Source: Methanoflorens sp963701995 (GTDB lineage: Archaea > Halobacteriota > Bog-38 > Methanoflorentales > Methanoflorentaceae). From it: a stretch of 64,000 bases of DNA. Made by a program: the position numbers and the translations under genes. This document shows, in pieces, positions 8,967-17,497 of this stretch. The notes under the pieces were generated by a model. It saw nothing but the letters and a program-made list of their open reading frames with translations, ran no database searches and was not told where the DNA came from. Position 1 is the first letter of the stretch, and each line of letters opens with the position of its first letter. The stretch is from the NCBI GenBank assembly GCA_963701995.1, contig OY969693.1, positions 868,001 to 932,000 of the forward strand. The letters run 5' to 3'.

Positions 8967-9605
8967 CTACACCCAATCGCTCATCGCGGATTGAAAATCC
9001 GTTGTGAAACCAGAGTGCGCAGTGACCAGCAGAGATATGTTCTTCAATTTTGCCAACTTTTTTACCGATTCGGTTTGCGTCGCGATGTCCATGTGTATCA
9101 TATCTCTGAGATGCAGCTTTGAGAAGGGACGTACCTTCCCTTCTCTCAGGGTCAGCGTATCGCCAACAAACAGAATGGAATCATTGACCAAGTAGGACAT
9201 GGAGCCTGGAGTATGACCTGGAGTTGCTAGCGCCTCTATTTTCGTCTGTCCCGCCTCGACAATATCCCCGTCGTTTAGCAGTCTGTATGGTTTCTTAAGC
9301 GGTTTATTATGCACGAACCCTAAGAATCGCGGCGTTGTTTTATTAATCATCTGCTCTTCATCGATCGACAAGTACACATCGGCATTTTTGAAAAGATTCA
9401 GGCCGCCCACGTGGTCGCGGTCGGTATGCGTGAGAAACACGTACTTGACGTGCTCAGGTTTGTAACCTAGCGCATCAAAGGCTTGCTTGATGGGGCCCTC
9501 ACTAATGCCCGTGTCGAAGCAGATTGGCGGGTTATCTGCTGTGTACACGAACATACTGACAGCCCTGGTCTTAATTTCGTACACGTTATCTGCTATCCAC
9601 ACCAT
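8967..9605 (-). CDS. MBL-fold metallo-hydrolase
   Basis: The 212-residue protein has the metallo-beta-lactamase fold. The metal motif is THTDRDHVGG, in which the usual second His is Asp. The later metal ligands appear in PGHTPGSMSY, FVGDTL and a C-terminal TAHSG. Members hydrolyse thioesters, lactones or phosphodiesters; the substrate is unknown here. The ATG at 9605 has a GGAGAT ribosome binding site, and a TATATAG box lies near 9660. The Asp variant of the first motif occurs elsewhere in this superfamily and need not mean inactivity. Confidence 0.85.
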   Translation of the reverse strand: MVWIADNVYEIKTRAVSMFVYTADNPPICFDTGISEGPIKQAFDALGYKPEHVKYVFLTHTDRDHVGGLNLFKNADVYLSIDEEQMINKTTPRFLGFVHNKPLKKPYRLLNDGDIVEAGQTKIEALATPGHTPGSMSYLVNDSILFVGDTLTLREGKVRPFSKLHLRDMIHMDIATQTESVKKLAKLKNISLLVTAHSGFTTDFQSAMSDWV

Positions 9606-10078
9606 TATGAATCTCCTCTTTCTGGCTGTTTGTGCGCGAATCTGTGAGATGAGTGCTCGCTATATATCCTTATGTCCACCCACTAAGGATCGGAAAGCAG
9701 CTGGAGCACTCAATGACTCGTCAGCTTCGTAAAGTGCAATATTCGCACCAGACCTTTGTGAACGGCTCACCTTTCGACGCAGCTGCCTCAGTTGCACGCG
9801 TGCACTCGCGGCCGAGAAGTTCGTGGTCGTTGTACAAGGCGCCGGCTCGTTGTTCTACCATTGAATGGATGCGCATGAAATCGTGCTCCGCGGCGATACC
9901 GTTCGGACGGAACAATGCATCTTATATCGAGCATAGACCCTAAGCGGCTGGGGTTCAGCTCCTCTCCACGCCGAATGGCGACCGCGCGCACAAGTGATGA
10001 AAAAATCATTCTGTTTAATACATATGAGCGAAAAGTGTGACGCATGACGCACGTTTCACCCTTCACCCAACAAGATAA
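9606..10078. other. Intergenic stretch, possible gene remnant
   Basis: No complete gene can be supported. On the plus strand an open frame at about 9730-9860 encodes a protein-like stretch (LAAEKFVVVVQGAGSLFYH) that lacks a start codon, and an ATG at about 9864 continues for only some 23 codons. These could be remains of a degraded gene. A TATA-like TTTAATACATA near 10014-10024 probably serves the nitroreductase gene. Confidence 0.35.
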
Positions 10079-10114
10079 TGCGGTCTTGACCGAATCCTCG
10101 AATCACGGCGTTCA

Positions 10115-10705
10115 GTGAGATCATTCGCGCCAGATATTCCGCCAAGAGAGGATATCCTGAGCATTGTGCGGGCGGGATTGCTCGCCCCCTATGCGGCGCA
10201 GGCTGTTGCTGGAAAGGACTTCCGTCGATTCTTCGTGTTTCAAGAGGGGAGCACTCAGCTTGCACACGTCGCGGCGCTTGCGAAGCGGCAGGCGAAGCGC
10301 ATCGCGGAACAGCTGCACGTAGAACTTGCGGCTAATTCATCCTCGCCAGACCAAGCCCGCGGGTTTTTACAAAGACTGGAGCAACTCGCAGAGACGGGTG
10401 TACCAGGCGTCGGCACCGCCCCCTACTACATCGTCGTGGCAGAACGGAGCGGCATCCCGCCTGCCGAGCAGCAATCACTCGCTCACTGTCTGGAGAACAT
10501 GTGGCTGAAAGCAACCGCCCTGGGGCTGGGATTTCAGCTCGTTTCAGTGACTGCTCAGATGGGACGGGATAGGGAGTTCTCTTCCGTGCTAGGCATACCT
10601 CACGGCGAATTTGGAACCAACGGATGCGCAATCGGCTACCCAATGAAGCGCCTGCCGGCTCTGGAACGTCCGGATGCTCGCGAAGTAACCAAATGGATCG
10701 ACTAA
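10115..10705 (+). CDS. Nitroreductase-family FMN protein, start codon uncertain
   Basis: The protein shows nitroreductase features: RSFAPDIPPREDILSIV at the N-terminus, GTAPYYIVV in the middle and LENMWLKATALGLGFQ for the dimer/FMN region. Such enzymes are FMN-dependent reductases of nitro or quinone compounds. The only canonical in-frame start is GTG at 10115. However, the frame stays open upstream to 10079 and encodes DRILESRRSV, the family's usual start and its FMN-phosphate binding Arg-Arg-Ser. An ATG lies at 10078 but out of frame by one base. The start is therefore either non-canonical, damaged by a one-base change, or affected by a sequencing error. Confidence 0.8.
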   Translation: MRSFAPDIPPREDILSIVRAGLLAPYAAQAVAGKDFRRFFVFQEGSTQLAHVAALAKRQAKRIAEQLHVELAANSSSPDQARGFLQRLEQLAETGVPGVGTAPYYIVVAERSGIPPAEQQSLAHCLENMWLKATALGLGFQLVSVTAQMGRDREFSSVLGIPHGEFGTNGCAIGYPMKRLPALERPDAREVTKWID

Positions 10706-10933
10706 CTCCGAACGCTTCAGCTGCTTGAAATTCACTTCGGTTAGCCGATGTGTGCATTATCTTACCGACGCTCTCACGTGAAAGCGGCTCATCCGACGAA
10801 GGTAGGTATTTAACTGAAGCCTCACAGAAGGACGCCAATAAGCCTGCACGGCGCGGCTGCTAGAGGCACCGAGAGTCAGATAAACCTTGAGGATTGTCGA
10901 TGAAAAACGGGGCTGATCGAGGCAGGAGTTCGT

Positions 10934-11662
10934 ATGAAGGATGATGTTTGCATTCGTAACCTCGAAAAGGACTTTGGCGGATTCAAAGCTGTCAACAATT
11001 TGTCGCTTCGCGTAAAGCACGGTGAAATCTACGGATTGCTCGGTCCAAACGGGGCCGGGAAGACGACGGCCATAAGAATCCTCTGCGGACTGCTGCGCCC
11101 GTCGTCGGGAGAAGCGTACGTGCTTGGCACGAAGGTCCCTGATCCCGGCGTGGCGCAGAATCTCGGCTATATGCCTCAAGAGCTCGCACTGTACCGGAAT
11201 TTGACGGTGCACGAAAATCTCGCGTTTTATGGCGAAGTGTTTGGCCTCAGCAAACGGCAAATCGAGACGCGCGAACAGGCGCTTCTTAAGCTCGTCAATC
11301 TTGAGACTTCGAAGAATCTGCTTATCGATGAACTGAGCGGGGGCATGCAACATCGCATCTCACTCGCCTGTACGCTGCTGCACCAGCCGCGCCTCCTATT
11401 TCTCGACGAACCGACCGTCGGCGTGGATCCAGATCTCCGCGCCTCGTTTTGGCGCTACTTTGAGGAGCTACGCGATACCGGGATCACGATGCTCATCACG
11501 ACGCACTACATGGATGAGGCGCGCCACTGTGATCGCATCGGCTTCATGCGCGGGGGGAGCCTCATTGCCGAAGGCTCACCACGTGAGCTTCTCGAGCTGA
11601 CGCACACTGATTCGCTCGAGGATGCATTTTTGGCCTATTCACGAACCGAGGGACTGCAATGA
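10934..11662 (+). CDS. ABC transporter ATP-binding protein (ABC-2 exporter type)
   Basis: This 242-residue ATPase has Walker A GPNGAGKTT, signature LSGGMQHR, Walker B LLFLDEPTVG and a switch His in TTHYMDEA. It belongs to the class that powers ABC-2 type exporters of drugs, polysaccharides or lipids. GGAG lies 6 bases before the ATG. The gene overlaps the following permease gene by four bases (ATGA), so the two are translated together and form one transporter. Confidence 0.92.
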   Translation: MKDDVCIRNLEKDFGGFKAVNNLSLRVKHGEIYGLLGPNGAGKTTAIRILCGLLRPSSGEAYVLGTKVPDPGVAQNLGYMPQELALYRNLTVHENLAFYGEVFGLSKRQIETREQALLKLVNLETSKNLLIDELSGGMQHRISLACTLLHQPRLLFLDEPTVGVDPDLRASFWRYFEELRDTGITMLITTHYMDEARHCDRIGFMRGGSLIAEGSPRELLELTHTDSLEDAFLAYSRTEGLQ

Positions 11663-12789
11663 AGGCTTCGCGCGCGTTTGCGGTGACGAAGCGCGTCTTG
11701 CGAGACCTTAAGAACGATCACCGGCAGCTCGCGCTCATTTTTATAGCCCCCCTACTCGTTATAAGCCTCTTTGGTGTTGCGTTTACCGGCAACGTAAAAG
11801 ACGTGCGGGTGGTCGTGGTCAACGGTGACACGGCTGTCGGAAACAGCTCGCTCTCAGAAAAGATTATTTCCAATTTTGACACGAGCGTGCTCAACGTAGC
11901 TTACGCGAACAATGAGGGCGATGCTGTCGGCCAGGTGCAAAACGGCAGTGCATCTGCCGTGATAGTTTTCCCTTCACACTTTACCCAATCGGTATCGGCA
12001 CGGGCGTCAGGTCAGACGTCTATCGCTCAAGAAAATACCACGGTTAAAATTCTCGCGGATAAGAGCAACCCAAACGTGTCGGACCCCATCATCGGAGCGG
12101 TCAACAGTGCGGTCGCGCAAACAATACAGGGCCTCGGTCGTCAAGCGCCGGTCTCTATAGACTCAAGCAACGCCATTTACGGCGCTAACGCGCAGTTCAT
12201 CGACTTCTTTGCGCCTGGTATTATCTGTATAGCTGTGTGGCAGCTCACAACGCTCCTCACGCTCATTTCGTTTGTGGGTGAACGAACGTCTGGAACGCTT
12301 TTTCGGCTGCTTGCCTCTCCACTGAAGGAAAGCGAATTGGTTGCCGGGTACGCAGTTGCGTTCGGCGTCATCGGGACCACGCAGTCAGCTGTGTTGCTCT
12401 CAGTGGCCGTAATCCTGTTTAATGTTACCATCGTTGGCGACGTACTTCTCACGTTCGGGGTCATCGCCCTGCTTGCAATTGTATCTGAAGGGTTGGGCAT
12501 ACTGCTCTCGAGCTTTGCCCGCCGGGAGGCGCAGGCAATTCAGTTCTTGCCTGTTGTTGTGTTGCCCGCATTTCTCCTCTCTGGCGTTTTTTGGCCTATA
12601 CAAGCAATTCCAACGTGGCTGCGACCAGTGTCGTACATCCTTCCCACGACCTACGCGGTGGAGGCCGTGCGTTCGGTGATCTTGCGTGGGTGGGGGCTCG
12701 ATAAGATATACCCCGACGTTGTCGCATTACTCATCTTCGCCGGTGTCTTTCTCGTCCTGGCGACGATCTTGTTGCGGCGAAGAGAGTAA
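11659..12789 (+). CDS. ABC-2 type transporter permease
   Basis: The 376-residue protein has one N-terminal membrane segment, a large soluble domain (about residues 45-170) and a C-terminal block of five or six membrane segments with the pattern FVGERTSGTLFRLLASPLK. That is the ABC2_membrane_3 layout of multidrug or antibiotic efflux permeases. It overlaps the ATPase gene and surely pairs with it. The exported substrate is unknown. Confidence 0.9.
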   Translation: MKASRAFAVTKRVLRDLKNDHRQLALIFIAPLLVISLFGVAFTGNVKDVRVVVVNGDTAVGNSSLSEKIISNFDTSVLNVAYANNEGDAVGQVQNGSASAVIVFPSHFTQSVSARASGQTSIAQENTTVKILADKSNPNVSDPIIGAVNSAVAQTIQGLGRQAPVSIDSSNAIYGANAQFIDFFAPGIICIAVWQLTTLLTLISFVGERTSGTLFRLLASPLKESELVAGYAVAFGVIGTTQSAVLLSVAVILFNVTIVGDVLLTFGVIALLAIVSEGLGILLSSFARREAQAIQFLPVVVLPAFLLSGVFWPIQAIPTWLRPVSYILPTTYAVEAVRSVILRGWGLDKIYPDVVALLIFAGVFLVLATILLRRRE

Positions 12790-13028
12790 GACGATGAGTT
12801 GACCGTCATAAGCTGTTTCTTTTCGCGGGAAGCCCTCGCGAGATGCACGTGGCGTACTCGTTTCCGACTTGCCGTTCGTTTGGCTCGCTTCGGTCGCTGC
12901 TTGTGGGTTGACTGGTTTCATAGACAAAAACAATCAGAGGCACCACTCTGCTGTGAACCGCCTCGTCGACGTTACACGCCTCCGTTTTAATACGTCGTTT
13001 CACCCCAAGCCCTTCCTTGACTGTACGA

Positions 13029-13667
13029 TCAAACCAACGCATTTGTGGGTGCTAAAAGGAGCAGCAGGCTGAGCGCAACTGCGGTCAGCACAAAACCCAG
13101 GATGGCCCCCGTGATCGCCTGCGCGACCGTATGCTTCTTGAGGTAGACCCTGCTCCAGATAACGGGCGGCAAGAGCAATCCGAGCAGTGCGCCCCAATAA
13201 CCAAAGACGAATACGAGAACAGTCGTTGGTCCTGCGATGCCCATAGTGTGGATGCTTATTTTCCAGTAGAGATTGATGAGGAAAAGGAAGAGCGTGCCGG
13301 CAAAATAGCCAAACATCACAACGGTCGTAAGCAGCGGCGCATGTCCGGCAACTAATACGGCGGTGCCGATGAGATATGATGCGCACGCGAAAAGCAGTGG
13401 TTGGTTCCTATCGGTTCTCGTGGGAATGTCAAGGTCAAACTTCGTGCTCGCCCTCGTTTCCCAGATCAGCAACGTACTCAGAGGCACAATTGCTGCAAAG
13501 AGCGTGGTGATACACGTTACCGCGACAAATGGGAATCCGCGCAACAAGGAATAGTTGATGAGCCCGAACGTAAGCACGGCAATGAGTGGCGGGATCGTCA
13601 CATTCGAGATGAAGGAAGCCCATTTGCGTTTATCGTTGTGTGCGTCCGTGATGCGATTGTTCTGCAT
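13029..13667 (-). CDS. Integral membrane PAP2-like phosphatase homologue
   Basis: The 212-residue protein has about six membrane segments. The second half carries KISIHTMGIAG and, later, SRVYLKKHTVAQAITGAILG. This order (Lys...SxHxxG...SR...H) is a divergent form of the PAP2 lipid phosphatase motifs. PAP2 enzymes remove phosphate from isoprenyl or lipid phosphates, and a lipid-phosphate role is the likeliest guess. The ATG has the ribosome binding site GGTGGGGG. It is not part of an operon. Confidence 0.7.
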   Translation of the reverse strand: MQNNRITDAHNDKRKWASFISNVTIPPLIAVLTFGLINYSLLRGFPFVAVTCITTLFAAIVPLSTLLIWETRASTKFDLDIPTRTDRNQPLLFACASYLIGTAVLVAGHAPLLTTVVMFGYFAGTLFLFLINLYWKISIHTMGIAGPTTVLVFVFGYWGALLGLLLPPVIWSRVYLKKHTVAQAITGAILGFVLTAVALSLLLLLAPTNALV

Positions 13668-13999
13668 CCGCCCCCACCTAAACGCTGCAGTGGTATAACG
13701 CTTCTGATTTTTAGCTCCGTTCTCCAGGTGGCGACAGGCCCCCTCCTAATGCAACGCGCGGAAACCGCCGGGACTTTACCGGCATTTGCGGAAGTTCGCG
13801 CCGCAAAAAAAAACGGCAGCAAGAACCCAAAAGCTCCAAGAAGTCGCTCACAAGGTGAGGAAGAGCTATAGCAACCGCCATAGCGTCGCGAGCGTCAATT
13901 TCAGGGACGTGGTCGTGCGCTTGAAAAAGGGCGCGGAAAGGAAGGAGCTGATTAGCATGCTGTATATAGATAGAAGAAGAACGTCTGTGCGGTGAACGA
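13668..13999. other. Intergenic stretch with promoter of the LUD-domain gene
   Basis: An open frame starting with TTG at 13786 (69 codons) crosses this stretch, but it would contain the TATA box of the next gene and has no clear family. I therefore treat the stretch as non-coding. Confidence 0.4.
13963..13968 (+). promoter_or_regulatory. TATA box for the LUD-domain gene
   Basis: TATATA is centred about 34 bases before the ATG at 14000, giving a predicted transcription start a few bases before the ATG. The transcript would have almost no leader. Confidence 0.5.
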
Positions 14000-14671
14000 A
14001 TGGTTAAGCTCACCCAATATAGCGCAGCAAACCTCTTCGCTGAAGCGCACGTTGACCCGGAAAAGTGGGATCAACTGCCGCCTGACAACGAAGTGGCCCA
14101 GACGGTCGAAGCAATAGCGCAGCGCGGGATAGCGGTAGTTCGTGCAAAAAATGGAAAAATCGCCCTCGAAATACTAAAAGACTTGATTCCGCCAGAGGCT
14201 GAAGTGATGCACGGCTCGTCAACTACGTTGGTCGAGATTGGCTACGATGCATATGTGAATAGTGATGAATCACGATGGAAAGATCTTCATCGCGCTATCG
14301 TTGCCGAAAATGACGAAGAAAAGAGACGCGCGCTAAGAAGGAAATCTGTGACGGCTGATTATTTCATCTCGGGAGCCAATGCCATCGCGCAGTCAGGCGA
14401 AATCGTCGCGTGCGACCGGTCGGGGAGCCGTGTCGGAGCGTGGCCCTATGCTGCAGCTCACCTGATAATCGTGAGCGGCACTAACAAGATCGCCGCCACG
14501 CTTGACCACGCCTTGCGCCGTGTCTGGGAGTATGCGTACCCTCTAGAAAACGTCCGCGCAAAGAGAGCATACGGAGCCCCGAGTGAGATCGGAAAATGTG
14601 TAATTCTCGCGAATGAGGAAATTGAGGGCAGAGTGACCCTGATTCTCATCGACGAATCTTTAGGCTATTGA
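14000..14671 (+). CDS. LUD-domain (LutC/YkgG-like) protein
   Basis: The 223-residue protein matches the LUD domain: the central PEAEVMHGSSTTLVEIGY, then ADYFISGANAIAQSGEIV, and GTNKIAATLDHALRRV followed by the region that contacts an Fe-S partner in bacteria. In bacteria LutC works in lactate oxidation with LutA and LutB. No such partner genes are present here, so it may have another role. The start follows a TATATA box closely, so the mRNA is probably leaderless. Confidence 0.82.
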   Translation: MVKLTQYSAANLFAEAHVDPEKWDQLPPDNEVAQTVEAIAQRGIAVVRAKNGKIALEILKDLIPPEAEVMHGSSTTLVEIGYDAYVNSDESRWKDLHRAIVAENDEEKRRALRRKSVTADYFISGANAIAQSGEIVACDRSGSRVGAWPYAAAHLIIVSGTNKIAATLDHALRRVWEYAYPLENVRAKRAYGAPSEIGKCVILANEEIEGRVTLILIDESLGY

Positions 14672-14889
14672 GTATTTGCACAAGCGAAAAAGCCCTCTCC
14701 AACACGTGTTCCAAACTAGGTGCCGGATTTGACGATATTTCATTGGCGAATGCCTGTTTCAGCAATCACTCGTGTTACACACTTGTGGTGGAACCGCGGG
14801 CAGATCGACACGTTGTCAAATTTTTGAAGACTGGTGCGCGTGCGGAGAAATGTGGGTTAGGACGGCTTGGTAGCACGAGGGAGGAATTA

Positions 14890-14895
14890 TTTATA
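14890..14895 (+). promoter_or_regulatory. TATA box for the PAP2/haloperoxidase-like gene
   Basis: TTTATA is centred about 26 bases before the GTG at 14918. This spacing predicts a leaderless transcript and is the main reason to choose that GTG over the TTG at 14867, which lies upstream of the TATA box. Confidence 0.5.
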
Positions 14896-14917
14896 CGCGT
14901 CCGGTCGTGAAAAATAT

Positions 14918-16354
14918 GTGAGGCTAAAACACACACTGATAGCTATCGTTCTCGTTGCGGTGCTCGTCGCCGTTAGCGCCAGCGGGTGTCTTACGTCGAC
15001 AAATAACTCGACAAGCTCAGGAGGCGCCGTGCTTGCCGCAGAGCCAACGGGCGGAAGCTGGAAGACGTTCGTCTTAAGTTCAAGCGATGCGATACGGTCC
15101 CTCCCTCCACCATCGCAAGGCTCACCACAATTCACTCAGGAGGTCAACGAGCTGATGGCGCTCCAGCTCAACCGGACGGCTGCGGTCAACGAAAGCATCG
15201 ATTATTGGAATAACGGTTCAGTTGTGCGCTGGAACGAGATAGCGCGCAGCTTGGTCATAAAACACAGCACCTCAGCGCCCATGGCCTCACGCGTCTATGC
15301 GCTGTTGAGCGTGGCGCAGTACGATGCGCTCGTTTTAACGTGGAATAACAAGTACACGTACAACCGATCGAGCCCACACGACATTGACCAAAGCATACAG
15401 CCTGCTGTGCAGACAACCGGCGACCCCGCGTACCCGTCTGATCACGCCGCCGTCGCTGGAGCGTCCGCGGCGGTGCTCTCGTACCTGTACTCTAATGAAA
15501 CCGCTTGGTTGAACAAACAAGCGGCTGCAGACGACCAATCACGGCTTGAGGCCGGGGTGAACTTCCGTAGCGATATCATCGCTGGCAATGCCCTCGGCCG
15601 CACCGTCGCACAGGACGTCATCAACCGTGCCGAGAACGATGGCCCGAATATCAAGTGGAATGGGACGGTGCCCACCGGACCAGGAAAATGGGTGAGCACC
15701 ACATCGCCACCGACGCCCCCCCTTTTGCCAAACTGGGGCAATGTCACCATGTGGCTGCTGAATAAGTCGCACATGATAATGCCGCAAGCGCCACCCGCAT
15801 TTGGCTCCGCGCAATTCGAAGCGGGTCTCAAAGAGGTCAAACAGATCGCCAACAATCGGACGGCGGACCAATTGCAGATCGCCCAGTTTTGGAACGACGG
15901 GGCCGGGACCTCAACGCCCACAGGCCACTGGAACACGATTGCGTGCGGCCTGATTCAAAACTATTCGCTTGACGAGCTGCGCTCCGCACGTACGCTCGCG
16001 CTAATGAATACGGCGACAGAGGACGCTGGGATCTGCTGTTGGAAAGCTAAGTACGAGTATTGGGAACTCAGGCCCATTACGGCCGATCCGACTATCAAAA
16101 CGGTATTCGCCACTCCGAACTTTCCTTCTTACACCTCTGGTCACTCCGACTTTTCCGGCGCGGCGGCCGGGGTATTGAGTTACATCTTTCCGAAGGAACA
16201 GAGCCAGTTACAAGCCCAGGCGCAACAAGCGTCTCTGTCTCGCCTTTACGCAGGTATCCATTACCGATTTGATTGCGATCAGGGGCTAAAGGTAGGCAGC
16301 GAGGTCGCACAGCGCGCGATTCAACGCGGCGAGCAAGATGGGTCACCGCAATAA
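14918..16354 (+). CDS. Lipoprotein-like PAP2/vanadium haloperoxidase-family protein with internal duplication
   Basis: With the GTG start the 478-residue protein begins with a hydrophobic signal and a lipobox-like SASGC, so it is probably an exported lipoprotein. The C-terminal half has the full acid phosphatase/haloperoxidase set: KAKYEYWELRP, then FPSYTSGHSDFSG, then SRLYAGIHYRFD. The N-terminal half repeats the plan (NNKYTYNRSSP, YPSDHAAVAGAS, SRLEAGVNFRSD) but lacks RP and has Asn where the catalytic His should be. The protein thus looks like a two-domain duplication with one active half. It could be a phosphatase or, with vanadate, a peroxidase. Confidence 0.85.
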   Translation: MRLKHTLIAIVLVAVLVAVSASGCLTSTNNSTSSGGAVLAAEPTGGSWKTFVLSSSDAIRSLPPPSQGSPQFTQEVNELMALQLNRTAAVNESIDYWNNGSVVRWNEIARSLVIKHSTSAPMASRVYALLSVAQYDALVLTWNNKYTYNRSSPHDIDQSIQPAVQTTGDPAYPSDHAAVAGASAAVLSYLYSNETAWLNKQAAADDQSRLEAGVNFRSDIIAGNALGRTVAQDVINRAENDGPNIKWNGTVPTGPGKWVSTTSPPTPPLLPNWGNVTMWLLNKSHMIMPQAPPAFGSAQFEAGLKEVKQIANNRTADQLQIAQFWNDGAGTSTPTGHWNTIACGLIQNYSLDELRSARTLALMNTATEDAGICCWKAKYEYWELRPITADPTIKTVFATPNFPSYTSGHSDFSGAAAGVLSYIFPKEQSQLQAQAQQASLSRLYAGIHYRFDCDQGLKVGSEVAQRAIQRGEQDGSPQ

Positions 16355-16498
16355 GCCTCATAAGGCGACTCCTCAGCTGAGCGGGAAAGCACGCGTGCTA
16401 TTAATCGTCGCGAAGATTTAGCGCGGTGTGGCTCGTGCCGGAAATCGGCCCAAGCGCGCTGTCTTGAGGGCAGGTTCTGCGGTCGCCTGACTAGCAGT

Positions 16499-16948
16499 TC
16501 AATGGCGCTTCTTCTTGTTTTTTATCATGCTGTCAAAATAGTCCTCTAGATAAAATACGCGAAGATAGTCAGGCAATGAATTCATGCGCATGTTCATGTC
16601 CTTGACCTGCAACTCCGTCGGCGGCTTTATGGTCTTTGCAAGTTCTGCCCGTATCGCGTTGCGTGTTTCTGCACCCAAACGAGTGCTCTCGATGTTGAAG
16701 TCTGCGGTGAGCCAAAAGACAAAACGACTAAACGGATCCTCTACGCACTCTTCGATTACTTCACCCAGGACGAGAGTTGCCTTGCGAGTCGGCCCCCCCG
16801 CGTCAGCGTAGGGATACGTTACGGTTGCAATTAGCACGTGATGGCTGAAAACTGTAGGGATTTTCTCCCATTTGATGACGAAGTCAGCGGCAAATCCCCG
16901 TTTAGAGCCCGTGCCGGTGAGGTATGTCCTCGCTTCATCCGTGGTCAT
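16499..16948 (-). CDS. Uncharacterised cytoplasmic protein
   Basis: I do not recognise the family of this 149-residue protein. It is soluble, mixed alpha/beta, and ends in a Lys-rich tail. The stretch KWEKIPTVFSHHVLIATVTYPY and the acidic VIEECVEDPFSRFVFW are its most distinctive parts. A GTG at 16978 would add ten residues, but the ATG at 16948 fits better with a TATA-like TTTATC near 16984 and an AAGGG ribosome binding site. It lies upstream of a wHTH-like gene in the same direction. Confidence 0.6.
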   Translation of the reverse strand: MTTDEARTYLTGTGSKRGFAADFVIKWEKIPTVFSHHVLIATVTYPYADAGGPTRKATLVLGEVIEECVEDPFSRFVFWLTADFNIESTRLGAETRNAIRAELAKTIKPPTELQVKDMNMRMNSLPDYLRVFYLEDYFDSMIKNKKKRH

Positions 16949-17027
16949 GGTTAACCCTTCGGAAACAACCGCGTGCACTTTAGATAAACTCTTTCACGAG
17001 CGGTTCAAACATGAGCCAAAGAGGCCT

Positions 17028-17318
17028 TCATAGCGATTCTTGTTTATCTCTCAACCCTCGAGCGTAGTCAACTCCCCGAGCTGTGAGACTCAAAGATGCT
17101 ATCTTTCCGCCAAGAATAGGCTGCGCTTTTAAGTATCCCGACAGGTCAAAATCCATCGCGTAGCGGTACACTTCTCGTTCACTGAAGCCGTTGGCCTTAG
17201 CAAGCGCGTACAGCTCACCACGTTCGATAAGTCTGGTTGGGTCTTCTTCTGCGTGGTTTGACAGGCAGAGGATAAAATCATTTTCGCGTTCCGACGAATC
17301 CACGATAAACGCCAACAA
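17028..17318 (-). CDS. Small winged-helix-like protein, start codon uncertain
   Basis: The 96-residue part from TTG at 17318 is helical and ends with SLSLTARGVDYARGL, the wing pattern of small archaeal winged-helix proteins, so a regulatory role is possible. The frame stays open upstream to a stop at 17402 and the extra residues (DKPFLEILRLLAFIVD) continue the helix naturally. A good AAGGAG ribosome binding site sits at 17396-17401, but no ATG, GTG or TTG follows it in frame. The real N-terminus is therefore probably near 17387, with a non-canonical or mutated start. Confidence 0.6.
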   Translation of the reverse strand: MLAFIVDSSERENDFILCLSNHAEEDPTRLIERGELYALAKANGFSEREVYRYAMDFDLSGYLKAQPILGGKIASLSLTARGVDYARGLRDKQESL

Positions 17319-17497
17319 TCGGAGTATTTCTAAGAATGGCTTATCTTCGTTTCGCCTACTTTCAGTCCTCTCGTTGCCCTTGTCGAGGTGACGTTCTCCT
17401 TAATCACGTTTTCAACTCGGGCTGCCTCTCGTCTGCGACCGCAATTCTTCTTTTATTCGGGAACAAGTGTTATTAAGCTTCAGTAGCAGAATAACTT

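Noticed and set aside
13786..13995. Basic 69-codon open frame with TTG start before the LUD-domain gene
   Set aside because: It contains the TATATA promoter of the next gene, has no ribosome binding site and matches no family.
14867..14917. Longer N-terminus of the haloperoxidase-like protein
   Set aside because: The extra codons overlap the TATA box, and the signal peptide begins only at the GTG at 14918.
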